Below are positions 45,004 through 57,718 of a stretch of DNA of 64,000 nt, one piece after another (position 1 is the first letter of the stretch; every line of letters begins with the position of its first letter). The translations under genes were made by a program, and so were the position numbers. Source of the DNA: Nemertoderma westbladi (lineage: Eukaryota > Xenacoelomorpha > Nemertodermatida > Nemertodermatidae); the NCBI GenBank assembly GCA_032718475.1, contig JAUCBJ010007335.1, positions 1 to 64,000 on the forward strand, read 5' to 3'. Below the pieces are notes generated by a model that was not told the DNA's origin, ran no database searches, and saw nothing but the letters and a program-made list of their open reading frames with translations.

Positions 45004-47518
45004 TGATGACGAACAACGTCTCCGACGCCGATGAGATGGACACCCACTCAGACTCGGAAGCCGACGAGGTACCGAATGTCAAGAACATGACCCGTTGACT
45101 AGGCGCTCTCAAAGGCAGAGTCACTCGAGCGTATCAACGTATAGAGAAACAACTCAAGAGAGTCGAAACCCCCTCGACGAGATACAAACTCAGCTTCAGA
45201 ATATCCGAAGTATCTTACAATGATATGAGAGGATGATACAGGCGTATCAAGAACTCATCCCCGCCACCGATCAGGTAAACTACCCCAAACTAGAAGAACA
45301 TGTTGTACATCTAGATGAGTTCCGCAAACAACACCGGAGGACCCTCAGCCTCGTGAGAGGCTACAAAGAACAGTACTATAAGAGAGCTGAAAGAACAGAC
45401 GCAGAATCAGTGCGAACCTCCAGCACCAGGACAGCAATTCATCGAAAGAGAACGGGGTCCTCTAGGAACCAGTACTCCAGCGCTAGGAGCGAAGTGTCCG
45501 GTCCAGCACGCAGTTCTCAAGGGGGTCAGCCACTCCGAGATCAGCTACGAGAACAGAAGGCATTGGCCCTCAAAGCTCGGATGGAAGATGAGTATGTTCA
45601 ACTGCGAGTCGAGCAAGATGTATTAGCAGCCGAAATGCAAAAACGAGAGGCCGAACAGGAGGCCGAACAGCATAAACAAGAGGCCGAACGACAGGCCAAA
45701 CAACGCGAACAGGAGGCCGAACAACATAGGCGAGAGGTTGAACGCCAGGTCGAACAACGTGAACGACAGGCCGAACAACGTAGACGAGAGGCCGAACAAC
45801 GTAGACGAGAGGCCGAACAGGAGACCGAACAACGTAAACGTGAGGCAGAAATGCGTAAACAACATGCCGAGGCCCAAGCGATTCTCATCCATAAAAATAA
45901 TGCGGATATTGCGAAACTCGCGGAATACGAAGCCGCACTCATAGAACGGGATCTTCAACTAGACGAGGACTGGGAAAGGGGTATAGAACAGAACTATGAA
46001 CCAATCCCGGTACCGGAATTAGAGAAGTCATTTACACCACCGGCGGCGAAACCTCCGAAACCCGAGTTCCCGCCTACCATACAGTCTACGTTATCGGCAC
46101 AAGCACCGGTATTCCATCCCCCACTGGTTACGCTTAAGAATGAGGAACCTTATTTCCCAGCCAACCCCACGATCCCGAGTGTTCCCAAGTACGAGCCTGA
46201 AAAGGACTCGGAACGGGACGCCACCCCTCGATCCAACAACCCGTTTACATCCACACAACAAATCCGTAACCGCGTCATCATCAAAATTCCACCTCTCATC
46301 GATCCATCGTGCATGGGAGAGAGTGCCAATAACTATAACCCTCCTAGTCTTCCCAGTTCAGATGACGTCGGCATTATCCGGGCATTGGAAAACCGCCTGG
46401 CCATGCCCAAGATGGAGATCCGCACCTTCGAAGGAGACCCCGTCGATTACCTCAGATTCAAGAAACGGTTCTTCGCCCAGATTGGGTCAACGGATATAGC
46501 CGACGCACAAAAACTGGTATATTTATCCCAATACCTGGGCGACAAACCACACCGAATCATTGCATGTTTTGAGGGAGGATCTCATGAAGCATACTATGAC
46601 GCATGGAAAACTCTAGACAAAAGATACGGAAATATCGGGACTATTATTAATAAAACTCTCGAGAAACTGATACAGGATGCGGGATCCCTAGGGGACCCAC
46701 AGAATATCCTGGAATTCTCAGATTCCATGAAAGATGCCTACTACACTCTAAAACCATTAAATAAGGAGGAACTAGTAAACAACATTCTAAACCTCCGACA
46801 GATCGCCCGAAAGTTCCCCGGATGGCTGCAAAGTAAGTGGGCGTATAAATGCGTAGATATCCGGCGCAGACACCCAGATCGAGATCCCAGTTTCCTCGAA
46901 ATGTCGGCATTCCTGGATGATATCTCCGAAGCCATGAATGACTCAATGTTCTCCAAACAAAGTCTCACCAAGTTAGACGGAATAGAGAACAACTCCAGAA
47001 GTAGGACACCCACTCAGAAACCGAGATTCCATCCCCCTCCGGTGAGTACGATGGCTATCACCATGGCCGAGGATTCCGACGACGAGGACTACGAGGAACC
47101 AACATCAGCCGAGGAATAGGCGTGTTATCTTGCGAATTGGGCACCCGAAGGGGAAGGCATCACAAACTCCCTTCTCTGTCTCTTCTGCGGAGAGAAACAT
47201 AAGGTGGAATTCTGCAGAAAGTTCCAGTTTGCCGAACTCGTCCCACGCTTCGAGGCGATAATGAAACACCGAGGATGCTTCCGGTGTCTTGGAACAGGTC
47301 ACTATGTTCGGGATTGCGACCAAAGATAGTGCTGTGCGGTCTGTAATGACCTACGTCATCACACACTCCTCCACATCCCCGCGAACTTTGACTTCACCAC
47401 CCTCCCCTTTCGGATTGAAGCCAAACGAAGAGGAGAAACGAACCACGTTTCTAAAGGAACCCGGACGATTCAACGGAGGGAAACCAACCCGTTTAAGACC
47501 TCCACCGATGTATCACAA
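45003..47518 (+). pseudogene. BEL-A copy 2 gag, interrupted
   Basis: ATGATG at 45003 starts the same N-terminus as copy 1, but a TGA at 45096-45098 and a one-base loss near 45170 break it. The frame reopens from about 45230 to a TAG at 47117-47119, with another TAG at 47327-47329 between the two halves of the zinc-knuckle region. The coiled coil is shorter than in copy 1 and has a different repeat order (EAEQRRRE type, 45650-45850). The capsid-like region (MPKMEIRTFEGDP) and knuckles match copy 1 closely. It is non-functional as written. Confidence 0.85.
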
Positions 47519-50083
47519 GTGACAAATATCTCGACCACGATCAACCTTATAAATCGCCGTTACATGGTCTTCGCCAAAGTAATCCCAGTAAGAATTCAAG
47601 GGGTCGGGAAATCCTTGACAACGCTCGCGTTCCTTGATAACGGGTCGGACGGAACCATCATTGACCGGGATTTCCTCGAACAACTCGGCCTAGACTACGA
47701 ACCTTGCAAACGGCCCATACAAACTATCACCGACCATAGAGAAGTAGAGTCCGGGGAGGTGCAGCTCCAGATTGAAGGAGTCATGAAAGGCTACGAGACG
47801 GTCAAGCTGATGATCAAGAACGCCTTGGTACACACCGACCTCCGAGTGCGGTTCCGACAATCAGCTGAATACGCCCCTATCATACAGTTAGACCGGGAAG
47901 ATGTAGACCTAAGATGTCCACCGTTGGACGTGAACCGCATCACCCTATTGATCGGACTCGACACACTGGAATTACACATACCCACAGGAGACATCGCCCG
48001 ATCTGTAAAGCAGGATGACGGCTTCTATGCCGAACGCACGATCATGGGTTGGACACTCTGTGGCATCAAAGAGGAGACTACAGACACTTATACATATCTC
48101 CCTAAATGCCAGATCAAGGAGAACGCAACATCCGTGGGATACTTTTTGACAACCGACCTCCACTCACCATCACGGCGACACACCACATTCGTAGTGAACC
48201 GAGCCATGGAGATAAAACAGTGCACCGGCCGAGAACAGTGGCACCATGTAAATGGGAAAGAAAACCCAGCGGACTTATCGAGCAGAGGCGCCACCCCACG
48301 ACAGCTCGGTAAAAGTAAACTCTGGCTCACCGGCCCGGAATTCCTACAGCAGCCACAATTAACCTGGAGTACCCGATTCGATCCCGAACTCGATAGCGGA
48401 AAATACTCCGAAGACGACAAGGAGATCCGTAAAGTCCATAGAAGCGCCACAGTGGAGATCTATAGTTGTCTGACCAAGCCTGCAAAGGACTCGGGCAGGC
48501 ACTATAACGTCGCGACGATCACGCAACCAGCGGCGTCTTTACAACTATTGATCGAGCGAACTTCATCAATGAGACGTCTCATCCACCACGTCATAACCCT
48601 TCGCAACTTCCTACGGTGGAGTGACAACAAACCGATAGTTCAACGAAGTATACAAGAACTCATTATTACGGAGAAGTGTATTGTTAGATATGTCCAGAGA
48701 GAAAGTTTCCCCGATGAGTGGGAACAAATCAGTGCGGGCAAGACCTTGAAACCGGACAGTCCAGTCTACCAATTGAGACCAATGATGGGAGAGGACGGAC
48801 TGATTCGACTGAATACCTGGATGGCAAACGCCCCGGTTGAATACGAGGTCAAATACCCAGCGCTTCTGCCCGGAACGTCAACACTAGCCAAGCTATTAAT
48901 CCAACAGTGTCATGAGGAAAACCATCACACGGGACAGAACTGGATTATAGCTAATATACGGCAAAGATATTGGATCACCCATATCCAGCCACTGATCCGG
49001 AAAGTGTTAAAACGTTGTTTTCCCTGCAGAAGATATCTAGCGCCACCACTCACACAAAGGATGGCCGACTTACCAGCCACACGTATACAGTCCGATTCCC
49101 CACCCTTCTATGTAACCGGAGTAGACTGTTTCGGACCATTTACGGTCATCGAGTGACGATCCAACATCAAATGCTGGGGAGCTATCTTTACCTGCCTTGG
49201 GTCTAGGGCAATCTACCTAGACATCGTGGTGAACCTAACGCAACACGCATTTATCAATGCCCTACGTCGGTTCGTGGCGACCAATGGAACATGTCGTCAT
49301 ATGTACTCCGATAATGGTACAAACTTCGTGGGAGGAGAAAGAGAACTTAGAGAGGCGATTGAGGGCTGGTTTACCGAGGACACCGCATCCCAAGTCTGGA
49401 GGGACCACCATATACAGTGGCACTTCCAAACACCCTTAGCACCCCATACGAGCGGGGTATGGGAGAAGCTCATCGACTTAGTAAAACGATCCATATGCGT
49501 CGCATTAGGAGACACCCGGGTAACCCATGCCACCCTCCGCACAACATTCTGCGAGATCACGGCTACCCTAAACAACCGGCCCATTGTCCCTATCCGCGAC
49601 GACCCCACAGATCTGGAGCCCCTCACTCCTAACCACCTAATGGGAAGACCCAAAACCCATATTCTTCCAGAGACGATGTTTCCAGATCCCAACGATATTG
49701 CAAGACATACCAATTGGAAGAAGGCCCAAGCATTGGCAGCGCATTGGTGGAGAATCTGGGCCCAGGAGTATCTCATAACCCTCCGGACCAGGAGGAAGTG
49801 GAACAACACCTACAGGAATGTCGCAGTTGGCGACATGGTGCTAGTGAAGGAAGATCTCAAAGACCGTGTCCACTGGCCTGTGGCGCGAGTCGTGGCAATA
49901 AACCTGAGTAAAGACGGACTTGGGAGGACTGTGACGATACGAACGGCAAAGGGCCACTACCAACGCCCTATCCAGAGGCTGTGCCTTCTTGAAGGCAATG
50001 ACAGTGGTGACTCCACGAGAGGTGATAAGTTCCCTACTCCGGATCCTGCTGCAGACATTGGTGACAATGCTAAACCCGTTTAA
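47519..50083 (+). pseudogene. BEL-A copy 2 protease-integrase, RT deleted, one stop
   Basis: In the same frame as gag: aspartic protease (LDNGSDGTIIDRDF), GWTLCGIKEET, then a deletion joint near 48142. This leads into the end of RNase H (WHHVNGKENPADLSSRG) and the BEL integrase. The integrase has a zinc part (HEENHHTGQNW), catalytic Asp in VDCFGPF (about 49124), Asp in SDNGTNF (about 49310), Glu in SGVWEKL (about 49463), and the C-terminal domain (LTPNHLMGRPK to VGDMVLVKED). A TGA at 49154-49156, from a likely CGA codon, splits the catalytic core. The stop at 50083 is followed by the spacer. RT and most of RNase H are absent. Confidence 0.9.
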
Positions 50084-51295
50084 ACCCTTCTCATCCTGTT
50101 GACAAACTCTTTTAAATGTGATTTACTGACAATGAAAATGGACCCCCCATAAACCAACTGTAACCACGCAATGGTATTTGTGTTTCCTCGTGTGTTATGT
50201 GGAGTCCAGCGTCACCCTGCAGATGTTTCGACTGACGCAGGGTCGTTTATGTATTGTTCACCCTGATTTTGGTCATTGGGACCAACAACATTGGATTATT
50301 GGAAATGGTAAAGATTTGAAGTGGAATTCATTGTATCCATTGTAGTATGTTGTATTGTCCGTTGCATGCGCAGTTCGGGGCGTAGGTGGTGTAACTAGTC
50401 CAGCTGTAGATCCCGGATTGCCGCGCAACACCCCCTCTATCCCGTTATTCTGGTGGGTCCATGGTGCATCCACATGACTTCGACGATAGAGGTTTTATGT
50501 TCTCAGTCGCGTTATTCTGGTGGGACCGTGGATTTTGGGGCGTAGGCGGTGTAACTAGTCCAGCTGTAGATCCCAGAATGTTGCGTAACCCCATCCCACA
50601 TGACTTCGTCGGCTGAGCTTTATGTTGTTGGGAGTGTTATTCTGGTGGGTCCCTGGTGCATTCCACGTGACTTCACTTCCAGCGTCTTCATTGTCCGTTA
50701 CGTGTGCAGTTTGGGGCGTAGGCGGTGTAACTAGCCCAGCTGTAGATCCCAGATTGCCACGTAACACCCCTTCCACAACGAAAATTTCCCAAAGAAGATG
50801 GTTGAATGTAGTTGGAAATGATGAAAAGAAACAGACAACCCTACTATAAACTGAATGATGACGCGTATGATGATAAAAATGTAATGATGCGCACCCTGGT
50901 GCTGCGCTTATAACAAATGATGATAGCCGGGGGGCTATAACCCCAATGAAATGGTGGAAATAAATGATGAAATGGTGGAAATAAATGATGAAATGTGTTG
51001 AAATAAATGAAATGTACAATGAGTAATAATGAGAAATGAAAAAAGACAAAAAAAAATGTATAAAATGTAAAAGAAAAGAATTGGAAAAAGAAGAGGACAT
51101 AAAAAGTCAAAAAACTGGTTGGATATTAATGTATAGTTATAGTAACTGTAAATGCTGAATGTATTAGCAATAAGATGGTAGATGCCTATATAGCAATGTT
51201 ATTTAATAAACTGAATTAAAAAATAAACTGAATTATTCTGCAGTCACTATAGTATCAGACTTTCTGGATTTATAATTAACTGATATAAATTTGCA
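50084..51295 (+). other. BEL-A copy 2 spacer between pol and the third ORF
   Basis: No gene seen. It matches 19419-20678 of copy 1: three units with GGGGCGTAGGCGG or GGGGCGTAGGTGG and CTAGTCCAGCTGTAGATCC, then purine-rich GAAATGGTGG/GAAATAAATG repeats. Confidence 0.6.
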
Positions 51296-53927
51296 ATGGA
51301 CATAATTGTAAATATGGACCCAAATCGCCAAATTATCGGCGAACTACGTAATACGATAGATCTACTGGAATATCCACAACCTGGAGCCCCTAACTTTGAT
51401 ACAAATTGGAGCGCCCTGATAAATGAGAATGTGCGAGTCGTCAAATTCTCTGGGCGAGAGGGACCGGATTCCCGGAATCTACGAGCCCTCCGGTTGTCCG
51501 ATGCAAGTACGACACTGAAAAGAACTCGGAACGCAAAGGCAACCGGAGAGGATGAGTTGTCGTACTGGGAAACGTTCCGGCAAAGCGTCTACAAATCCCG
51601 ATGTTTGATATACGACAATGAGGGAAACGCGACGCCCACCTCGAAAGCGATGACGTTGGCGCGATGTCAAAGTTTTGTCGATGACAAGAGTACGTACCTC
51701 ACCCACTGGGGAAACCTAGCGGAGTGTACGGCAACGCTGCGAGAGGAATGTATATCAGTTATCCAGAATCGCGACGACTACCAGGAGAAGTATGGGACGA
51801 AAGAATACGGTCGATCCTTGGTCGTCGTCCTCGGAACCCTGGATGGTTTGGTGTTGGTATGTCGAATATTTCCGACACCCAGACAGGAGGTACGGACAGC
51901 CGGAGCGATCTGGCTACTACCTCCGGAGATCTAAAAGATCCTATTCGACTTCGACATCATTAAAATCGGGTCGGATATAAAGGCGGACGTCCGAAATGAC
52001 TACGCGAATGCTCCTTTCGGAAGAGACCGTCGAGACGATCTCAACGCCATTAGTCATTGCGTCGACACCCAGACACTATTAGCCTGGTTACGATCCGCCG
52101 AATTCATGCGAGGATTCCGAGAGGTGAGACAGACGAAATCCAGTATCGGCTACCTCGGTACTAAACGGCGGCATAGACTTTAAACCCCAGAAATTCCAGG
52201 ATTATAATAAAAGATATGGTGGATACCTGGGATTAGAAATAAAGAGCGAGCGGGAGAGTCGCTGGAAGGACGTTGAAAGAAAGTGGACGATACACCACAA
52301 GTGGGAGAATCCGGGAACTACAATCCGAGAATCCGAGAACTACATCTACGTCGTTATGGAGTCTTACACAGTCGCTAAGTTCATATGTAAAACTCTCGAT
52401 AACCTCATTACGGCGGTTCCTCGTTCCTTTATCGACTACGAGTGGAATGAAGTTATCGGCCACGCCTTCAAAGCGGTCGAGAATATTACACCGGGAGAGA
52501 CAAAAACGCTCACCATCATCGATTCCTGGGACGAGAATGGGCCGTTCGACATCCCTACGATTACCGATCTCATCGGTGCGGAGGAACCACTGATTTCCTC
52601 AGGCGGGGAAGAATTATGGCTACAGGAAGGTGTTCTACTGTCCACCCCAAAGCGACAACTCGAGCCGGATGCCGCGTACGAACCGGCCGCCAAACGGGTT
52701 GCCTCAGCCGAACCTGCGACGGAAGCAGGTGTTTCCACCCCACTTGGCTCCGGTAGCCCCGCGAGGGAGTTAGTCACTACCTTCGCATTGAACGACTTCG
52801 GCGACATATGCCAGAGGTTATCCCCATATCCTTTCTCGGGTGGCGAATACTGGTCTTCGGAGATTCCGAGTACCAGTACCCAATGGACCCGCTCAGCGAT
52901 ACTGGTCGAAAAGGGTCCCAGCGCTGCGCTGACTCCCGAAGATCTCCTCAGAATCCCTCCTTCGAAAACCCCGGCACCTCTTCGCCGACCAGCGGTGGCA
53001 ACTACCCCCTCTGTTCCACAGGATCCTATGCGACTTACCCGATGGTACGCCGAGCAGACCGAATGGATCCACCGCCAGAAACGGTCGTCCGAGATGAGAC
53101 CGGCAGGACATAAAGAAGGTTATCGGAACGAGAACATACTACGCCAAAGCCCAGCTTTTCACGGGCTACCGGCCACAGCGAATATTCAAAAGAGCGACCG
53201 ACGACACGAGTATTATGTCGGCGTCCCGATTCCGATATTCTTCGGTCGGGAGATGCAGTTAGAGATATGCGCAGACTGCGGTTCGGAGCAGTGCCCACGC
53301 GGTAGAAGAAATCGAGTAACCGATTCGTGCCTCCAGCTCCTCGGGATACTGTATTGTCCCTACTGCGCGACATCGGGGCACGATGTTTCAGTCTGTCCAA
53401 CCCTCTATAACCTCTGCACAACTTGCGGTTTCCGTGGACATTCCGCTAGCCCCCGCTGCAATATAAAATGTCCTACAAAGGACGTTACCGCTATGGGAAA
53501 TTTGGTTATGTTCGAAACCTACGCAAATAGCCACATAAAGACCAAAGTACGGAGAAACGCTCGGAATATCGCGCAGGAAATGGCGTGCGGGTATTTTTCC
53601 TTCCCAGAACGCCTCCATACGACAGCGACGTTACCATTCCATTACGTGGATCTGTTGCTAAGCGCCGGATTATTCGGCCCATTCGAGATCCTTAGACGCT
53701 TATATTCGTATAAGGAAGAGTTTGGTGACGGAAAGTGGTTCCTAAAGGCACGCAACACCGAGTTGGAAAGACGAACCGATATGATCCCGTTGCCTTCGAA
53801 AGGAAGAGCCGCCAGGAGACAAGCCGAAACGTTGCTCACGATGGATGTCGATGCTCCCCTACCAGCACTAGCGATCGATGAGAGTCGACGGGCGAAGAGG
53901 AGAAAGGCGTATCAGAGCAAGAAATAA
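51296..53927 (+). pseudogene. BEL-A copy 2 third ORF, one stop and one frameshift
   Basis: The third-ORF start MDPNRQIIGELRN is at 51314, with an in-frame upstream ATG at 51296. The frame holds through the position where copy 1 has its TGA (here CGA) and stops at TAA 51932-51934, where copy 1 has CAA. A two-base deletion near 52163 then shifts the frame, which continues openly from about 52330 to TAA at 53925. The zinc knuckles CPYCATSGHDVSVC and CTTCGFRGHSASPRC are intact. The lesions of the two copies differ, so their ancestor had an intact ORF. From about 52976 the sequence is nearly identical to copy 1. Confidence 0.85.
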
Positions 53928-54091
53928 AGAACCAGGATATTCCATGAACATTTATATTGAACATTTATTTTTATATATAAACGAACTCTAGGCCAAATTA
54001 ATCAAGACTATGCAATATTAAAATTTTGGGTTTTTTATGACCTACGCAAACTCGATCTACCGATAGACCTCACAAAGGTCATTGGGGGGAC

Positions 54092-55573
54092 TGTTCGCGG
54101 TATTTCAACTTTTCCTAATGCGAGTTGAATATTTTTTGGATTTATTTAAAATGATTATTCCGATATCACTACTGTGTGCGGGAACATGGGTTTTGGGCAC
54201 ATTCAATGGACTGGGGGCGATTTATGGGCGAATATTGGGGCGACTTACGGGGTACGGGACTCATTTCATGTATATAAGGGCCAGGGGTGGGAGGCAAAGT
54301 TAAGCAGTATTCAGGTTTCCCTGATTACTATTAGGCCTAGCCAACTTCCTGCTGCCTGTAGAGGTGGATTTGGTAACTCGCTAGGTCTAAAGGACAAGGA
54401 CTGCCCTTAGCGGTCCCTGGCCAACAGCAGTTATTACGAGCCTGAAAAGGACATCGGAAAGTCTGCTGCTTGTGTCAGGGATTTGCGACAGGAACCGACG
54501 ACAGACCCCTAGCCAAGCCGTACTGGTTCCTGACCGATCCCTTCGGGGTGAAGAAAGGGTGGGACGGACACGCGAACGGGTCGACCGACTAACAGAGGAA
54601 GAGTTCGACGAGGACTGCCTTCCTGGAGTGGGTTCCACGACCGGCGTTAGTACGAGCCTGAATAAGGACTCGGAAAACCACCAACCGTTGGGGCTCACGA
54701 CGGGCTGACAGACCCCTTGCCAAGCCGTACTGGTTCCCGATGACCGATCCCTTCGGGGTTTGGGAGGGGTGGGACGGACACGCAACGGGGTCGAAAGACA
54801 AAGGACTGGACTCTACTGGCCTACCGACTGTTCGGAGCAGTTTCTCGGCTGCCGAAGCGACTACGAGCCTGAATAAGGACTCGGAAAGCCTAGGTAATCG
54901 GGTTCCTGCGATGAACCGACGGACCCCTAGCCAAGCCGTACTGGTTCCTGATGACTGATCCCTTCGGGGTTCGGGAAGGGTGGTACGGACACGCGAACGG
55001 GTCCACCGACATGACAGACCCCTAGCCAAGCCGTACTGGTTCCCGATGACCGATCCCTTCGGGGTTCGGGAGGGGTGGTACGGATACGCGACAGGGTCTA
55101 CTGACTGGACTGACCCTTAGCCAAGCCGTACTGGTTCCTGATGACCGATCCCTTCGGGGTTCGGGAAGGGTGGGACGGACACGCAACAGGGTCGACCGAC
55201 ACCGACACTACGGCACCGAGACTAGGACCGAGGGAAAATCGGGGAACATTAGTTAGGCTAAAATCTGAGCGAACAGTGGGTAATTAAATAATGTACTGTA
55301 GGGATTTATATTGTCGTGTTATATTATTGTGAATATTTGGTGTATATTGGTTTGGGGAAGCCAAACTTATTCTCAATCAAGGTTCAACTGTAGGGAAGTT
55401 ACATTAAAGAGTATATCCAACCAATGAAACTTTTCCTCAACCGCAATCTTGCATTTAAGAACGTATTCCTTCTCCACTACCAATATCCGGTGACTGGCCG
55501 GGATTCCGTGGTCTGAAAAGTTCCGCCTCCAGCATCGGCGTTTTCCCCCATGGTGTCGGGAATAACGGCAACA
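54092..55573 (+). repeat. BEL-A copy 2 right LTR
   Basis: Starts TGTTCGCGG after a G-run polypurine tract and ends AACGGCAACA. It carries TATATAAG at 54271-54278 and five C(TTCG)G motif sites (about 54535, 54746, 54957, 55050 and 55147). GTATA of the satellite follows. Confidence 0.92.
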
Positions 55574-57165
55574 GTATATATATTTATTCCTATCGCTACT
55601 TCTACTTACTTGTACAGGACTGTATATATATTTATTCCTATCGCTACTTGTACAGGACTGTATATATATTTATTCCTATCGCTACTTCTACTTACTTGTA
55701 CAGGACTGTATATATATTTATTCCTATCGCTACTTGTACAGGACTGTATATATATTTATTCCTATCGCTACTTCTACTGACTTGTACAGGACTGTATATA
55801 TATTTATTCCTATCGCTACTTGTACAGGACTGTATATATATTTATTCCTATCGCTACTTCTACTTACTTGTACAGGACTGTATATATATTTATTCCTATC
55901 GCTACTTGTACAGGACTGTATATATATTTATTCCTATCGCTACTTGTACAGGACTGTATATATATTTATTCCTATCGCTACTTCTACTTACTTGTACAGG
56001 ACTGTATATATATTTATTCCTATCGCTACTTGTACAGGACTGTATATATATTTATTCCTATCGCTACTTCTACTTACTTGTACAGGACTGTATATATATT
56101 TATTCCTATCGCTACTTCTACTTACTTGTACAGGACTGTATATATATTTATTCCTATCGCTACTTCTACTTACTTGTACAGGACTGTATATATATTTATT
56201 CCTATCGCTACTTCTACTTACTTGTACAGGACTGTATATATATTTATTCCTATCGCTACTTCTACTTACTTGTACAGGACTGTATATATATTTATTCCTA
56301 TCGCTACTTCTACTTACTTGTACAGGACTGTATATATATTTATTCCTATCGCTACTTCTACTTACTTGTACAGGACTGTATATATATTTATTCCTATCGC
56401 TACTTCTACTTACTTGTACAGGACTGTATATATATTTATTCCTATCGCTACTTGTACTTACTTGTACAGGACTGTATATATATTTATTCCTATCGCTACT
56501 TCTACTTACTTGTACAGGACTGTATATATATCTATTCCTATCGATACTTCTACTTACTTGTACAGGACTGTATATATATTTATTCCTATCGCTACTTGTA
56601 CTTACTTGTACAGGACTGTATATATATTTATTCCTATCGCTACTTGTACAGGACTGTATATATATTTATTCCTATCGCTACTTCTACTTACTTGTACAGG
56701 ACTGTATATATATTTATTCCTATCGCTACTTGTACTTACTTGTACAGGACTGTATATATATTTATTCCTATCGCTACTTGTACAGGACTGTATATATATT
56801 TATTCCTATCGCTACTTCTACTTACTTGTACAGGACTCTATATATATTTATTCCTATCGCTACTTGTACTTACTTGTACAGGACTGTATATATATTTATT
56901 CCTATCGCTACTTGTACAGGACTGTATATATATTTATTCCTATCGCTACTTCTACTTACTTGTACAGGACTGTATATATATTTATTCCTATCGCTACTTG
57001 TACTTACTTGTACAGGACTGTATATATATTTATTCCTATCGCTACTTGTACAGGACTGTATATATATTTATTCCTATCGCTACTTCTACTTACTTGTACA
57101 GGACTGTATATATATTTATTCCTATCGCTACTTCTACTTACTTGTACAGGACTGTATATATATAT
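55574..57165. repeat. 48-bp satellite, block 5
   Basis: About 35 units, including many shortened ones lacking CTTCTACTTA, in a more regular alternation than block 3. It ends at TATATATATATTTG, 70 bases before a splice acceptor. Confidence 0.97.
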
Positions 57166-57237
57166 TTGTTTATCTACTGCGTACAAAACAGTCATAATTG
57201 TGTATTTAGATAAATTTTTCCCCTTTTTTGTTTTCAG

Positions 57238-57408
57238 AAAGCAGATTTAGTGAGAGGTTTATGGGGCAACCACTAGCTAACGATTATGGAAAGCAGCACA
57301 GGTACCAGAGCAGCAGCCTAATACGGGATTACATTCCTATTGCTAGTCTAAAGAAATACATTGACAGAGGCTATTTGGAGTACCTTGTACTACATTCCGT
57401 AACAGATG
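57238..57408 (+). CDS. Dipeptidyl-peptidase-IV-like gene, penultimate exon
   Basis: A polypyrimidine tract and TTTTCAG end at 57237, and GTAAGT starts at 57409, so the exon is 171 bp with the same phase at both ends. It encodes SERFMGQPLANDYG, matching the segment after the catalytic Ser in the S9B family (usually Y-S-x-x-x-ERYMG-P). It ends with YLVLHSVTD, the strand leading to the catalytic Asp (usually HG-x-A-D-D). These proteins are type II membrane or soluble serine peptidases or inactive relatives (DPP6/DPP10 type). Earlier exons are not seen in the window. The 48-bp satellite lies immediately upstream, probably in the preceding intron. Confidence 0.8.
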
Positions 57409-57668
57409 GTAAGTTGTGCTTCACTGCGACATTCAGTATACTGTAGTGACTTATGTTAGTCCTAATCGCAAACAAAGTTAATCAGTCTCCAGGGAAAATT
57501 AACGCAAATAACAGCTGATATCTCCTAATAATTAAACTGAAACCTATTCTGTAGTTTATTGTTTTGGTTGGAATAACGTGCCATTGTAACCTAATAATTT
57601 ATCTTAATTGATAATTAAACATTAAGGCGAGATATTCATTCGCTCGTCGAGATTTGATTGACAACCAG

Positions 57669-57689
57669 CCCCCCCCCCCCCCCCCCCCC
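57669..57689. repeat. C21 homopolymer in the last intron
   Basis: Twenty-one consecutive C residues start 30 bases before the TTTTATTTTCCAG acceptor of the last exon. It is G-rich on the opposite strand. Confidence 0.95.
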
Positions 57690-57718
57690 TAATATATTTA
57701 TTTTGTTTTATTTTCCAG

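Larger units (their letters stand above)
43344..55573 (+). mobile_element. BEL-A copy 2: BEL/Pao element with RT deleted and left LTR truncated
   Basis: Same plan as copy 1 without LINE-2. The left LTR lacks its first part and begins at CTGATTACTATTAGG directly after satellite. The right LTR (54092-55573) is complete and followed by GTATA of the satellite. Coding frames carry several stops and shifts. Integrase is retained, whereas RT and most of RNase H are missing. Confidence 0.9.
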
